Shown here: piece by piece, positions 8,434 to 17,916 of the stretch
How the letters are laid out: every line of letters starts with the position of its first letter
Position numbering within the stretch: position 1 is the first letter of the stretch
Assembly: GCA_903926935.1 (NCBI GenBank)
Contig: CAIYLB010000214.1
Location: forward strand, 1-33,862
DNA from: an uncultured Pseudomonadota bacterium
Lineage (GTDB): Bacteria; Pseudomonadota; Gammaproteobacteria; Burkholderiales; Methylophilaceae
Length of the DNA: 33,862 nt
Direction of reading: 5' to 3'
The notes under the pieces: generated by a model
The model's database searches: none
What the model saw: only the letters and a program-made list of their open reading frames with translations
What the model was told of the DNA's origin: nothing
Position numbers and translations under genes: made by a program

Positions 8434-10038
8434 CTAAGGAACCAACCGAAGAATTTGTGAGGCCAACTTGTCATAACATTCTTTAGGGTCATCCTTAGCC
8501 CAGCAGTAGGCGCCAGTTGGCTGATTTGGCCTATTTAACTGATTGTAGGCATAGCAACGTGACAAAGGACTATTGGTAGGAATGCCTCCTGCACTTCCCA
8601 AATCCTTATCAGTGTTTGCCATACACATTAGCAACCGCTCTCCATATTCGTTATCAGGCCCGGCAACCCCATGTAGCAAATCTCCTAAGCCCAGAACAAA
8701 AACATAAATCCCTTGTTCCCTTGCACTCCAGGCCATCTCTTCAGCTAAATTACGTGCACCACGGTTAATGCTAGTAAACGAAGGGGTGGCACTAACGACT
8801 CTTAATCCAGACGGGCTGGTGGGTGCTGGTGCTATCTGAAATGTCTGTGAAGGAACCACACCAGAATGCGGCGCATTGTACCAAGCGGGTATTTGGTAAA
8901 TTGCGGGGCTAGTGGTAGGGCTTAAAATCACGTTACCGTTCATCCAGCAAGGTGATGCAGCCTGAGCCTGATTAGCTGTTTCATGCTGATATAAACCGCT
9001 GGCAGTGCCAGTACTACCATCACCCGTAACCAGCGAACCAGTGCAAGTTCTAGATTGAGTGATGCTTGCGCTACAAGCGCAGGCAGCGGCACCCGTTGCA
9101 CATGTACCCGTACTGCCGCTACTGCCGATATTATTAACGCTACAATTACAGATATGAGTTTTGTCTTTATTGGCAGTGCAATGTACCGCATCAGCAGCAG
9201 TCACAAGGTTACCAACAGAAAAAGTAGAGGCAAAGGTATTAGGTGAACCATCGGTAAAAAATAGGATAACTCGTATATTAGATCGATTGCCTATGGGCGT
9301 ACTCGGTACTTTATTAAGCTGATCCTGTGCCTGCCAAAATCCCTCGCCAAAATTAGTGTTTCCATTAAAATTAAAACTATTGATATGACTCTGAAGGGTA
9401 CTTTTAGAAAATCCGCGAGTGGTTGTCCTAATCTGGTCACTTACCGCTGCGCCAAAATTATAAGAAATCAGCGACACCCTATCGTTTGTTTCGTTGAGAT
9501 GATTAAGAAATTCTTGTGCTCTAGTCTTTACCGTAGCACCTACGCTAGACATCGAACCAGTGGTATCGACCACAAAAGCTAAATCTATGGTCTGCATAGC
9601 GGCCTTACCAGCCGCATTAACAGATAAGTTATTAAAATTAAGTATACGCATGAAAGTAACCGGCAACTGAGCTGTGCCTGACACCGTAACCACGGTTCCA
9701 CAATAAGGCGGCGTGCAATTAGGTGCAGGGTTAAAAGTCACACTAACCATTGGCTCACTAACGGTGGAGCCAAAATAATCATTAGGATAGTTAGCATGAA
9801 AGAATTTTATTGCAGCCTGTGTGGCATAAACAACTTGAAGATCTTGGGTACTTCCTTGTGACAAAGCCCTTGCCCCAGCAATACTAGCGGCATCAACTGC
9901 AGCATTCAATTTAGCCTTAACAGCGTATCCACGGCCTGAATCTATAGCTAAGCCAATCATACCGATGAGCACAACCAGTGAGATTGCGACGATAATCACA
10001 ATCTGACCTTTAAAATATTGTTTGTTGATATATTTCAT
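8434..10038 (-). CDS. tadG: TadG-like pilus assembly protein with von Willebrand factor A domain and Cys-rich insert
   Basis: N-term GQIVIIVAISLVVLIGMIGLAIDSGRGY...NAAVDAASIAGARAL (TadG N-terminus); VWA MIDAS FVVDTTGSMSS and FFTDGSPN. Confidence 0.88.
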   Translation of the reverse strand: MKYINKQYFKGQIVIIVAISLVVLIGMIGLAIDSGRGYAVKAKLNAAVDAASIAGARALSQGSTQDLQVVYATQAAIKFFHANYPNDYFGSTVSEPMVSVTFNPAPNCTPPYCGTVVTVSGTAQLPVTFMRILNFNNLSVNAAGKAAMQTIDLAFVVDTTGSMSSVGATVKTRAQEFLNHLNETNDRVSLISYNFGAAVSDQIRTTTRGFSKSTLQSHINSFNFNGNTNFGEGFWQAQDQLNKVPSTPIGNRSNIRVILFFTDGSPNTFASTFSVGNLVTAADAVHCTANKDKTHICNCSVNNIGSSGSTGTCATGAAACACSASITQSRTCTGSLVTGDGSTGTASGLYQHETANQAQAASPCWMNGNVILSPTTSPAIYQIPAWYNAPHSGVVPSQTFQIAPAPTSPSGLRVVSATPSFTSINRGARNLAEEMAWSAREQGIYVFVLGLGDLLHGVAGPDNEYGERLLMCMANTDKDLGSAGGIPTNSPLSRCYAYNQLNRPNQPTGAYCWAKDDPKECYDKLASQILRLVP

Positions 10039-10063
10039 ACACCCTCCTTTGCCTGCCTCTATG

Positions 10064-10636
10064 TTAAAGCACAGTTTTTGAATAAAGTTTCGGGCCTGTT
10101 TTCATGACATAGTTGAAAATAACTGGATAGTTATAGAGTGTTTCTACTGCATAGACCTCATCACCATCGCTCAACGTCATTGGTAAAGTAGCGTTGGCGT
10201 TACTAAAGTTATCTTTACAATTACCAGTGGTATTATCCCAGCTAGAGCAGACCCAAACTTGACTAGTAAGTTGATTATTACCGGTAGTTGTCGCTCCGGC
10301 TTGCCTAGTCTGAAGCTCTACACGTGCAACCACACTACCGCCAACCGTAGTACCCATAATTTTGGTGATATACATCATTCCATTAACACTCATCAATAGA
10401 GGTTCTGCGGTAGCATTTAATCCTTTGATAATCACTTGTGGAGATGCACTTGTTCTTGCTGACAGGTTTGCTCCCTCACGACTCATCGCAACCAAAATAT
10501 TGTTAAACTGAATGGCACGCGCGTAGTCAATAACACCAAATACCAATACCAACATAAATGGTAGCAGTAACGCTAATTCAATTAGGCTCTGACCATGCAT
10601 TGCCTTCTTGATATTCAAAATAGTATATTTCATCAA
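10064..10636 (-). CDS. TadE/TadF-like pseudopilin
   Basis: 190 aa; MHGQSLIELALLLPFMLVLVFGVIDYARAI (TadE-like prepilin N-terminus). Confidence 0.85.
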   Translation of the reverse strand: MMKYTILNIKKAMHGQSLIELALLLPFMLVLVFGVIDYARAIQFNNILVAMSREGANLSARTSASPQVIIKGLNATAEPLLMSVNGMMYITKIMGTTVGGSVVARVELQTRQAGATTTGNNQLTSQVWVCSSWDNTTGNCKDNFSNANATLPMTLSDGDEVYAVETLYNYPVIFNYVMKTGPKLYSKTVL

Positions 10637-11154
10637 TTAAATGCCTCGTTTCTCATTGTGGTACTTACAGAAAAGTTATAGCTACCATTCGTAAAAATAC
10701 TACCCCCCAAAAGGCTCAGCAACTGACTAAATGGAGTGATTAGCGGAAGAGTACAATCAATATGAATGACAACAATTTTTTCAGCAGCACCACAAATGGA
10801 TGGATCAGAACCAATATCCACAATATTTCCGGTAGCATCATCCATAATTTGATATGTAACTACTGGCGATACTTTGGCATAAAACCCCATGGAATTATCT
10901 GAGGTATATTGAATAACTGCATCGCATCTTTTCTGTGCCTGAGTTCTAAGATCTTGCGTAGTAGGCGCAGCAAAACCAGAAGTCCCAGTCACCACAGCAT
11001 AACGGGAGCCCTCACGTACAGCGTTCTGCATACTAAGGTTTCCAAAAAAAAGATAACCAAACTCAATAATGGAAAAGAATATGTTAAAAAAAATCACCGC
11101 AGCAAGTGCGAACTCAACTAATCCAGCACCTTTTTCCTTAAATTTAACTTTCAC
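10633..11154 (-). CDS. tadE: TadE-like pseudopilin
   Basis: 173 aa; EKGAGLVEFALAAVIFFNIFFSIIEFGYLFF...NAVREGSRYAVV; overlaps the next gene by 4 nt. Confidence 0.85.
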   Translation of the reverse strand: MKVKFKEKGAGLVEFALAAVIFFNIFFSIIEFGYLFFGNLSMQNAVREGSRYAVVTGTSGFAAPTTQDLRTQAQKRCDAVIQYTSDNSMGFYAKVSPVVTYQIMDDATGNIVDIGSDPSICGAAEKIVVIHIDCTLPLITPFSQLLSLLGGSIFTNGSYNFSVSTTMRNEAFN

Positions 11155-11339
11155 GGTGCATCCTTTTCAATAGTTACGGTTAGCACAACATATTGAACAG
11201 ACAAAAACCAGGCGCTAAGGAAGACCAAAAACCTAATCGCCTACACAATGTTTAATCAATTAAAGCCATGTGCTTTGTAATTCGGAAGTGATCTAATAAA
11301 AGATCACTCCCAAACCTAAAGTACGCCATTAAAAAACAA

Positions 11340-11567
11340 CTATTTTTGCTCTTGCTGTGTTGGCGTTTTAACTGAATTTGCAGATGAAGGTAAAGTCTCA
11401 ATTTTTTTATTGAGCAGTAACACTTCCGCCTGCGTCATAGACCTCAAGTCCTTACTTGAATTAAATCCTATAAGTGACACTACCAAAGCTAATAATGCTA
11501 TTACAAAAGTTACCGCCACCCATAACCCTAGTCTTTCTGGTTCGATCATGTGTTTAATTTCAGCCAT
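11340..11567 (-). CDS. Small single-TM protein within the Tad locus
   Basis: 75 aa; RLGLWVAVTFVIALLALVVSLIGFN TM helix then a short polar tail; AAAGGAG upstream of the ATG. Confidence 0.6.
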   Translation of the reverse strand: MAEIKHMIEPERLGLWVAVTFVIALLALVVSLIGFNSSKDLRSMTQAEVLLLNKKIETLPSSANSVKTPTQQEQK

Positions 11568-11662
11568 TTGATACTCCTTTTATGAATTAAAAAACAAAAA
11601 AATCACCTACAACTTCACCAACAAAAAATAAATATATTTCTATATATCATTCTTAAAAAATA

Positions 11663-12853
11663 TTAAGCATTAATATTCCCAAAAAGCCCATATCGATACC
11701 TGCTAACATCTGAATGTGCCAACTTTGGCAAGATATCCTTACCTAAGACCAACCGAATGCTAATGTCCATGCGTAAATCATCGCTCTGAACCAACGCTGT
11801 CACTTCAGGAAAATTAGACTGCAAAAGCTCTGCCTCAGCCTGATGCCCATACCTATACTGGATTTGTGTCATTTGTATTTGGAAAGATTTTTGATTAGTT
11901 AATCGAGTTGCAGAATACCCTTGGCTAAGTAAAAAATTAGCGACTTTACCTGCTATACCTCTTGATCCATTGCCATTAGACACTTCCACCTTGAATTTTT
12001 CTAAATTGCCACGTCTTCCATTAGTCGTTAACGCTTGTGTTGGCTCAACATCTTCATGTCGCATGCGTAACTCAGAAATGTTAGTTGCTAGTGAAACTAA
12101 CTGCACATGACTATCGACCACAGAAACAGTTTTGTAAGTTGACACAGTATTTTCTAGCGTGCTCATTTGGGGAGTTGATTTGATTTGCACTTCTGCCTTA
12201 GGTATCGCTTGCACAAGGCCTTCCCCAAAAACGTCAACCACACTGACCTTGGCACTTTGTGCTGGTTGCAACATCTCCTTTAAAGGGCTAGATCCTTCTG
12301 TTACAGACTCGTTATTTGAAATGACAGGCACACTTAATGCGGGCAAATACGTTGACTGGGAACCACTATTATCAGTCTTGGCATTAACAAGGCTAAGGTT
12401 ATTAAGCGCTGCTTGATTGGTTGGATCAAGTAAGGTGGCTTGCTCTAAAGCCCTTATCGAAGCTGCATATTGCCCTTGCAAATAATAGGCATATCCCATA
12501 TTACTGTATAAATAAGAAGCATTAGGTGCCTGTTTAATCGCCAACTGAAAAGCTTCAATGGACTCTGGGTACTTACCTTGTTTAGCATAAATAACCCCTA
12601 AGCCATTCCACGCGCCCACAAAGCTATTATTATCAGCTAGCGATTTTTGATAAGCTCTTATTGCCAGATCATAACGATTTTTCCCCTGATAATAACGGCC
12701 AATGTTATACAACGCCTCAGAACTATCAGCAACAATATGGTTTGTAGTTGACCTAATGGGCAATAGCACTTCTTTGACTGGCCGATTAGTTACACAAGCA
12801 CTTAACATTGAAATACAGCAGACCGCCGGTAAGACTTTCCCAATAAATTTCAT
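11663..12853 (-). CDS. tadD: TadD-like TPR lipoprotein with LytR_C-like C-terminal domain
   Basis: Lipobox-like SMLSACVTN, TPR repeats (ALYNIGRYYQGKNRYDLAIRAYQKSL...), C-terminal FKVEVSNGNGSRGIAGKVANFLLSQGYS. ATG 12853 preferred over the upstream TTG at 12865. Confidence 0.85.
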   Translation of the reverse strand: MKFIGKVLPAVCCISMLSACVTNRPVKEVLLPIRSTTNHIVADSSEALYNIGRYYQGKNRYDLAIRAYQKSLADNNSFVGAWNGLGVIYAKQGKYPESIEAFQLAIKQAPNASYLYSNMGYAYYLQGQYAASIRALEQATLLDPTNQAALNNLSLVNAKTDNSGSQSTYLPALSVPVISNNESVTEGSSPLKEMLQPAQSAKVSVVDVFGEGLVQAIPKAEVQIKSTPQMSTLENTVSTYKTVSVVDSHVQLVSLATNISELRMRHEDVEPTQALTTNGRRGNLEKFKVEVSNGNGSRGIAGKVANFLLSQGYSATRLTNQKSFQIQMTQIQYRYGHQAEAELLQSNFPEVTALVQSDDLRMDISIRLVLGKDILPKLAHSDVSRYRYGLFGNINA

Positions 12854-12879
12854 TTTTACCTCCAATCAAATAACTAGAA

Positions 12880-13836
12880 TTACTGACCTGAAAATGTCGG
12901 CAGTAGAATAGTATTAATCCCTATAAACGCTGGGCCCAGCAACACCAATAACATTGATGGGAAAATAAAGAAAATAAGCGGAAATAATAGTTTTAAGGCT
13001 ATTTTTGCGGCTGCCTCTTCCGCTCTAAATCGGCGTTTTGTGCGCAAACTATCCGCATGCACGCGTAATGCGTCCGCAATGCTGGTACCAAAACGGTCAG
13101 ACTGAACCAGCATGGCTACCAAGGTATCAATATCTTCAACCCCAGTTCTTAATGCCAAATTACGCAGAGCTCTTTCACGTGAACTACCTGCGCGTAGCTC
13201 CAAATTAATTAAATGCAGCTCATCGCCTAGTATTGGACTTCTCATGTGCATCTCTTCACCCACTCTGGCAAGCGCTGCATCTAAACCCAAGCCAGCTTCT
13301 ACGCATACGATAATCAAATCCATCGCGTCTGGAAAACTTTCAAAAATTTCACGTTTTCTATAAGCAATGCGCCGAGCCAAAAATGCATTAGGCAAAAAAT
13401 AGCCAATGGCAGACAAACCAACAATGAATAATAGAAATACATTTGATTTGATAATCGTTCCAGAAATAATGGTGTAGAGCACAAATATGGCTGGAAATGT
13501 AAAAGTAAGTAATGTTTTTACTATAAAGAATAAAGTAGGTGCCATTCCACTTCGGTAACCTGCATTCATAAAGCGAATACGCAACTTTGACTTCTCCCAA
13601 CCTTCACTAGGTAAGGAAAATTTTGCCATTGGTTGTGTAAGCTCAACGATACGGGTAATCCAAGCAGGCTCTTCAAACGTATCAGCTATTCGACCAACCC
13701 CTGACTTTGATCCGTCAACTACGAATTGCAATCTAGCCTTTAATGGTCTGGTGGCAAGTTGTGTCAGCACCACTAACACGACCAAGAACACGGTAAAAAA
13801 AATAAGAACTAAGTAAATTATCTTTATAATATCCAT
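12880..13836 (-). CDS. tadC: Tad inner-membrane platform protein TadC
   Basis: T2SF domain: ESFPDAMDLIIVCVEAGLGLDAALARVGEEM; position after tadB. Confidence 0.92.
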   Translation of the reverse strand: MDIIKIIYLVLIFFTVFLVVLVVLTQLATRPLKARLQFVVDGSKSGVGRIADTFEEPAWITRIVELTQPMAKFSLPSEGWEKSKLRIRFMNAGYRSGMAPTLFFIVKTLLTFTFPAIFVLYTIISGTIIKSNVFLLFIVGLSAIGYFLPNAFLARRIAYRKREIFESFPDAMDLIIVCVEAGLGLDAALARVGEEMHMRSPILGDELHLINLELRAGSSRERALRNLALRTGVEDIDTLVAMLVQSDRFGTSIADALRVHADSLRTKRRFRAEEAAAKIALKLLFPLIFFIFPSMLLVLLGPAFIGINTILLPTFSGQ

Positions 13837-13861
13837 TATGTACTCACTTATTTAATATTTA

Positions 13862-14833
13862 TTAGACCCTGAGTTTAGTGATACGCCACATCACAAAAAT
13901 CCCAGCCACCATCAGGCACATTGCAATACCTACCATTCTCAATCCAATAGGGTCTGTCCACAGCACACTTAAAAACTTAGGATTAACAAACTGTAGCAAT
14001 GATGCTAGTGCAAAGGGCAATAACGTTAATATCCAAGCTGACAGACGACCTTCAGCAGATAAAACGCGTACTGTTCCTAGTAATTTCAGGCGAGCTCTGA
14101 CTAAGGCACTAATATTACCGAGCAACTCAGCCAAATTGCCGCCAGTTTCACGTTGAATCAGCACAGCAATTACAAAGTAACTTAAATCAGTACTAGGTAC
14201 CCGAGTAGTCAGGTTAACCAATGCTTCTTGTGTAGAAATTCCATAGTTAATTTCATCAAATATAGTGCGAAATTCAGAGGAAATAGGATCAGACATTTCA
14301 CCACCTACCATCTGCAACGCACTGGGTAAAGCATGACCAGCCATCATTGCTCGCGCCATCAAATCTAATGCATCTGGCAACTGCTGCTCAATAGCAAGCA
14401 TTCGCTTGTGCTTAGCAGATTTCGTATAAATTAAGGGCAAAAAGCATGCAATAAAGCCAATCGCAGCAATCACAATGACAGGAAAACCGGCCAGCACGGC
14501 AATGGCTATTGCACTTACTAATGCCACTACCATCAATCCTATAAATTTAGCTACACTCAGACGCAGACCTGACTGAACAATAAGCCTATCTAATTGATGG
14601 ATGCGGGGAATTTCTAACAGCAACCTTTCTAAGCCTGGTGTTTGCGCCAGTAACCGTTGCTTGACTAGGGTCGAATTTTCATGGCCAGCCCCAGCTGACA
14701 TTGCCAGTAACCTTGCCTCAATACGCCTTGCCTCTGGACCTTTATAGGAATTCCAAGCTAAATACATACCCTCCAATAGAAGCACTACCGCTAAAAAACC
14801 TAACACCACAAATAAATAGTAGAGATAATCCAT
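13862..14833 (-). CDS. tadB: Tad inner-membrane platform protein TadB
   Basis: T2SF domain: QQLPDALDLMARAMMAGHALPSALQMVGGEM...LIQRETGGNLAELLGNISALVR. Confidence 0.93.
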   Translation of the reverse strand: MDYLYYLFVVLGFLAVVLLLEGMYLAWNSYKGPEARRIEARLLAMSAGAGHENSTLVKQRLLAQTPGLERLLLEIPRIHQLDRLIVQSGLRLSVAKFIGLMVVALVSAIAIAVLAGFPVIVIAAIGFIACFLPLIYTKSAKHKRMLAIEQQLPDALDLMARAMMAGHALPSALQMVGGEMSDPISSEFRTIFDEINYGISTQEALVNLTTRVPSTDLSYFVIAVLIQRETGGNLAELLGNISALVRARLKLLGTVRVLSAEGRLSAWILTLLPFALASLLQFVNPKFLSVLWTDPIGLRMVGIAMCLMVAGIFVMWRITKLRV

Positions 14834-14842
14834 ACTAAACTC

Positions 14843-16201
14843 CTATTCATACAATCTGGTTGGATCAAACAGCTCATCAGGTAAGTTAATACCATGCACG
14901 CGTAATCGTTCAACAAACCGAGGACGGATACCCGTGGCCTTAAAATGCCCAATTACAGAGCCATCTTCAGCTACACCTGTTTGTTCAAAGACAAAAATAT
15001 CCTGCATAGTGATAACGTCACCTTCCATTCCAGTTATCTCCTTAATGCTAGTAACCTTACGCTTTCCATCACTCAGACGAGATATATGAATTACGGCAGT
15101 TATTGCAGAACTAATTTGCTCGCGCATGGCTTTAGGAGGCAAGTTAAAACCAGCCATGCTCATCATACTTTCTAAGCGAATAAGCGCATCTCGAGGCGTG
15201 TTCGCATGCACAGTTGCCATAGAACCTTCATGTCCAGTATTCATAGCTTGTAGCATATCTAACACTTCTGCACCACGCACCTCGCCAACGATAATTCGAT
15301 CAGGACGCATACGCAAACTATTACGAACCAACATCCTAGGCGTAACCTCACCCTTACCTTCAATATTTGGTGGTCGTATTTCCAAGCGAACCACATGCGG
15401 CTGCTGCAATTGCAACTCTGCGGCATCTTCGATAGTAATAATGCGTTCAGTCGCCGGAATATTTCCGGAAAGAACATTTAGTAGCGTAGTTTTACCTGTA
15501 CCAGTTCCACCGGAAATAAGAATATTCAATTTAGCTTTAACTAAACCCTCTATAATTTCAGCCATTTCTGTGGTCAAGCTTTTTAATTGCAAAAAATCTT
15601 TCATTTGCAACGGTATTAATGAAAATCGGCGAATAGACAAAATAGCGCCATCGACTGCCAGCGGTGGAATAATGGCATTAACCCTTGAGCCATCAGGCAA
15701 TCGTGCATCAACCATTGGGCTTGATTCATCTACGCGTCGTCCCACTCCAGAAACAATTTTGTCTATAATCTTGAGTAAATGTGCTTCATTTTCAAAGCGC
15801 ACATCGGTCAGCTCTAACTTACCTTTGCGCTCTACATACACCTGTATGTAGGTGTTAACCAAAATATCTGAAATCGTTGAATCTGCCATCAATATTTCAA
15901 GTGGGCCTAAACCTAATACTTCATGCTGAATATCACGCACCAAATTGATACGCTCAGAATCATTGATCGCCATCAACTCCTCTGAAAGTAGGCGTTCAAC
16001 CAAGTTTTTGAGTTCTTCACGCAACAACTCGGGCGCCATATTCTCCATCATACTAAGGTCAACGCGATCAAGCAGCTTACGATGTATCCTCGATCTCAGC
16101 TCCTGATAAACCTTGTTGCCCATAAATCCTGGGCGCTCAGTAATCACTGGGGCTAGCGACGTCTCTTTTTTAATCTCTTCTAACCTATCACGTAGAGACA
16201 T
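14843..16201 (-). CDS. tadA: Tad secretion ATPase TadA/CpaF
   Basis: Walker A LISGGTGTGKTTLLNVLSG, IIVGEVRGAEVLDMLQAMNTGHEGSMATVHANTPRDAL; ATG at 16201 (MSLRDRLEEI) preferred. Confidence 0.96.
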   Translation of the reverse strand: MSLRDRLEEIKKETSLAPVITERPGFMGNKVYQELRSRIHRKLLDRVDLSMMENMAPELLREELKNLVERLLSEELMAINDSERINLVRDIQHEVLGLGPLEILMADSTISDILVNTYIQVYVERKGKLELTDVRFENEAHLLKIIDKIVSGVGRRVDESSPMVDARLPDGSRVNAIIPPLAVDGAILSIRRFSLIPLQMKDFLQLKSLTTEMAEIIEGLVKAKLNILISGGTGTGKTTLLNVLSGNIPATERIITIEDAAELQLQQPHVVRLEIRPPNIEGKGEVTPRMLVRNSLRMRPDRIIVGEVRGAEVLDMLQAMNTGHEGSMATVHANTPRDALIRLESMMSMAGFNLPPKAMREQISSAITAVIHISRLSDGKRKVTSIKEITGMEGDVITMQDIFVFEQTGVAEDGSVIGHFKATGIRPRFVERLRVHGINLPDELFDPTRLYE

Positions 16202-16368
16202 AGTTAAATTCCTTCCTAAATGCAATATTTATGTTTAATTGCCATTAGCAAACGAGCAAAGGTACAAGTAAATTGATATAAGTCGTAATGACAAAAATGT
16301 GACACGTCATATAAACCATAGCTTAACGGTCTCGATAATAATGTGCGTCCTCGCCATACATATCCCTG

Positions 16369-17535
16369 TCATGCCATTTTCATTAAATTAGCTAGCCAAT
16401 TATTTTTTTTATGCTCTGTGCCATATATTAATATTTCCGACCACTCTTCTAAAGATCTAGTTACTGGATCACGCTTGGCAATTTTTAACATTGGCACACC
16501 TTGGTTAACCGATGCAGAAACTGACTCATAACTATTTGGAATTGTTTTGAACACTGGCATACCTAGCGTAGCTTCTACGTCTTCTAAGTTAATATCAGCA
16601 TGTTTTTCATAACGATTAATAATCAGATTGATCTTTTCTTTAAGGTATCCCAACGACTGTAATGTATGGATAAGGCGCCTCGAATCACGAATAAAAGGCA
16701 AGGTTTGCTGCAATACCAAAAAAATTGTATCGGCTTGATCTAATGCTTTTAGATTAGTAGCATTAAGCATGCGGCCCGCATCAATAAGGACATAGTCATA
16801 TTCAGCTTTTGCTAACATCAGCAAAGCTTCAATATGCTTAGGCTCCACATCCTCCGAGTGCTCAGCATCTTCAGGGGCCGCTAATATGCTTAAGTTGGGT
16901 AAAACATGAACCATAGACGACGCTAAAAATGAAGCATCTAAGCGTGAAATATTGTTAGCGACATCATCTAAGGTATTTGGGGGAACCTGATCTGAAAGAA
17001 ACAATGTGGCATCGCCAAACTGTAGATTTAAATCTAGCAGAGCTACTTTGACCTGATATTCTGATGCCAAAACATACCCAAGATTACAGGCCAAGAAGGT
17101 TGCGCCACTGCCACCTTTACTCGCCATAAACACAATAACTTTACCCATTTTACGTGGTGCATCTACTAGCTTTGACTTACTTTCTATACGCTCAACTGCA
17201 GCTAGAAGCGCATCTGCATTCAGTGGCAAAACGTCTTTAACACCAAGATGTATTGCACCTATAAGAAATTCTGGTGATGCGTTTTCACACAAAATGATAA
17301 TAGCCATGCCAGGGTAACGCAGACATAATTGCTCTAACGTTGCTAAATCTTCAGCGCCATCGCTAAGTCTGTCGATCACTATAAGGTCTAAATACTCCTT
17401 ATCAGTGCCAGGAGTCAGCTGTTTAATACCTTCGTCTAACAATAATACCTGCCTAGGCACGCCAGTAGTCTGAAGTATGCTGCGAATTTCCTCCATGCGA
17501 ACCTTATTGGGCGATAAAACTGCAATCTTAAACAT
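16369..17535 (-). CDS. tadZ: TadZ/CpaE-like pilus localisation ATPase
   Basis: N-terminal receiver-like region then VIVFMASKGGSGATFLACNLGYVLA (ParA/MinD-type deviant Walker A). Confidence 0.9.
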   Translation of the reverse strand: MFKIAVLSPNKVRMEEIRSILQTTGVPRQVLLLDEGIKQLTPGTDKEYLDLIVIDRLSDGAEDLATLEQLCLRYPGMAIIILCENASPEFLIGAIHLGVKDVLPLNADALLAAVERIESKSKLVDAPRKMGKVIVFMASKGGSGATFLACNLGYVLASEYQVKVALLDLNLQFGDATLFLSDQVPPNTLDDVANNISRLDASFLASSMVHVLPNLSILAAPEDAEHSEDVEPKHIEALLMLAKAEYDYVLIDAGRMLNATNLKALDQADTIFLVLQQTLPFIRDSRRLIHTLQSLGYLKEKINLIINRYEKHADINLEDVEATLGMPVFKTIPNSYESVSASVNQGVPMLKIAKRDPVTRSLEEWSEILIYGTEHKKNNWLANLMKMA

Positions 17536-17600
17536 CTTGACGCTCCATTTTTTAATTTCTCACTTCATTAACAAGGCTAATAATCATTAAATCTAAGCTT

Positions 17601-17906
17601 TTATGGTGCTGTACCGCCAGAAGACCCTCCAGATCCAACGCCAATATTAAATACATTCGGTGTTACAGGCGGCTGGACGAAAGACCGATGATATCTATCT
17701 ACAGCAGCATTAGCCGCCTCACCATCCAGACCGGTGATTGGATTAATGTTTTTCGAAGCTTCTAAATTAATTGTCTGCTGAACTTTAGCGGCATTAACGG
17801 CCTCACCAAAGTGAGTATCGAGATTAGGCGTTTCGGTAACACAGCCAGTTAAGGTAAGTAACACAAAGAAACTGCTGAGGCTGGCTACAAATATTGATAT
17901 ACGCAT
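17601..17906 (-). CDS. Small Tad-locus lipoprotein
   Basis: 101 aa; lipobox LLTLTGC, HFGEAVNAAKVQQTIN...LDGEAANAAVDRYHRSFVQPP, Gly/Ser-rich tail; located between rcpA and tadZ. Confidence 0.65.
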   Translation of the reverse strand: MRISIFVASLSSFFVLLTLTGCVTETPNLDTHFGEAVNAAKVQQTINLEASKNINPITGLDGEAANAAVDRYHRSFVQPPVTPNVFNIGVGSGGSSGGTAP

Positions 17907-17916
17907 GACGATCTCC

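Noticed and set aside
15126-15851. 241-aa plus-strand ORF opposite tadA
   Set aside because: Shadow frame antisense to the highly conserved TadA ATPase core; no recognisable domain or ribosome-binding site.
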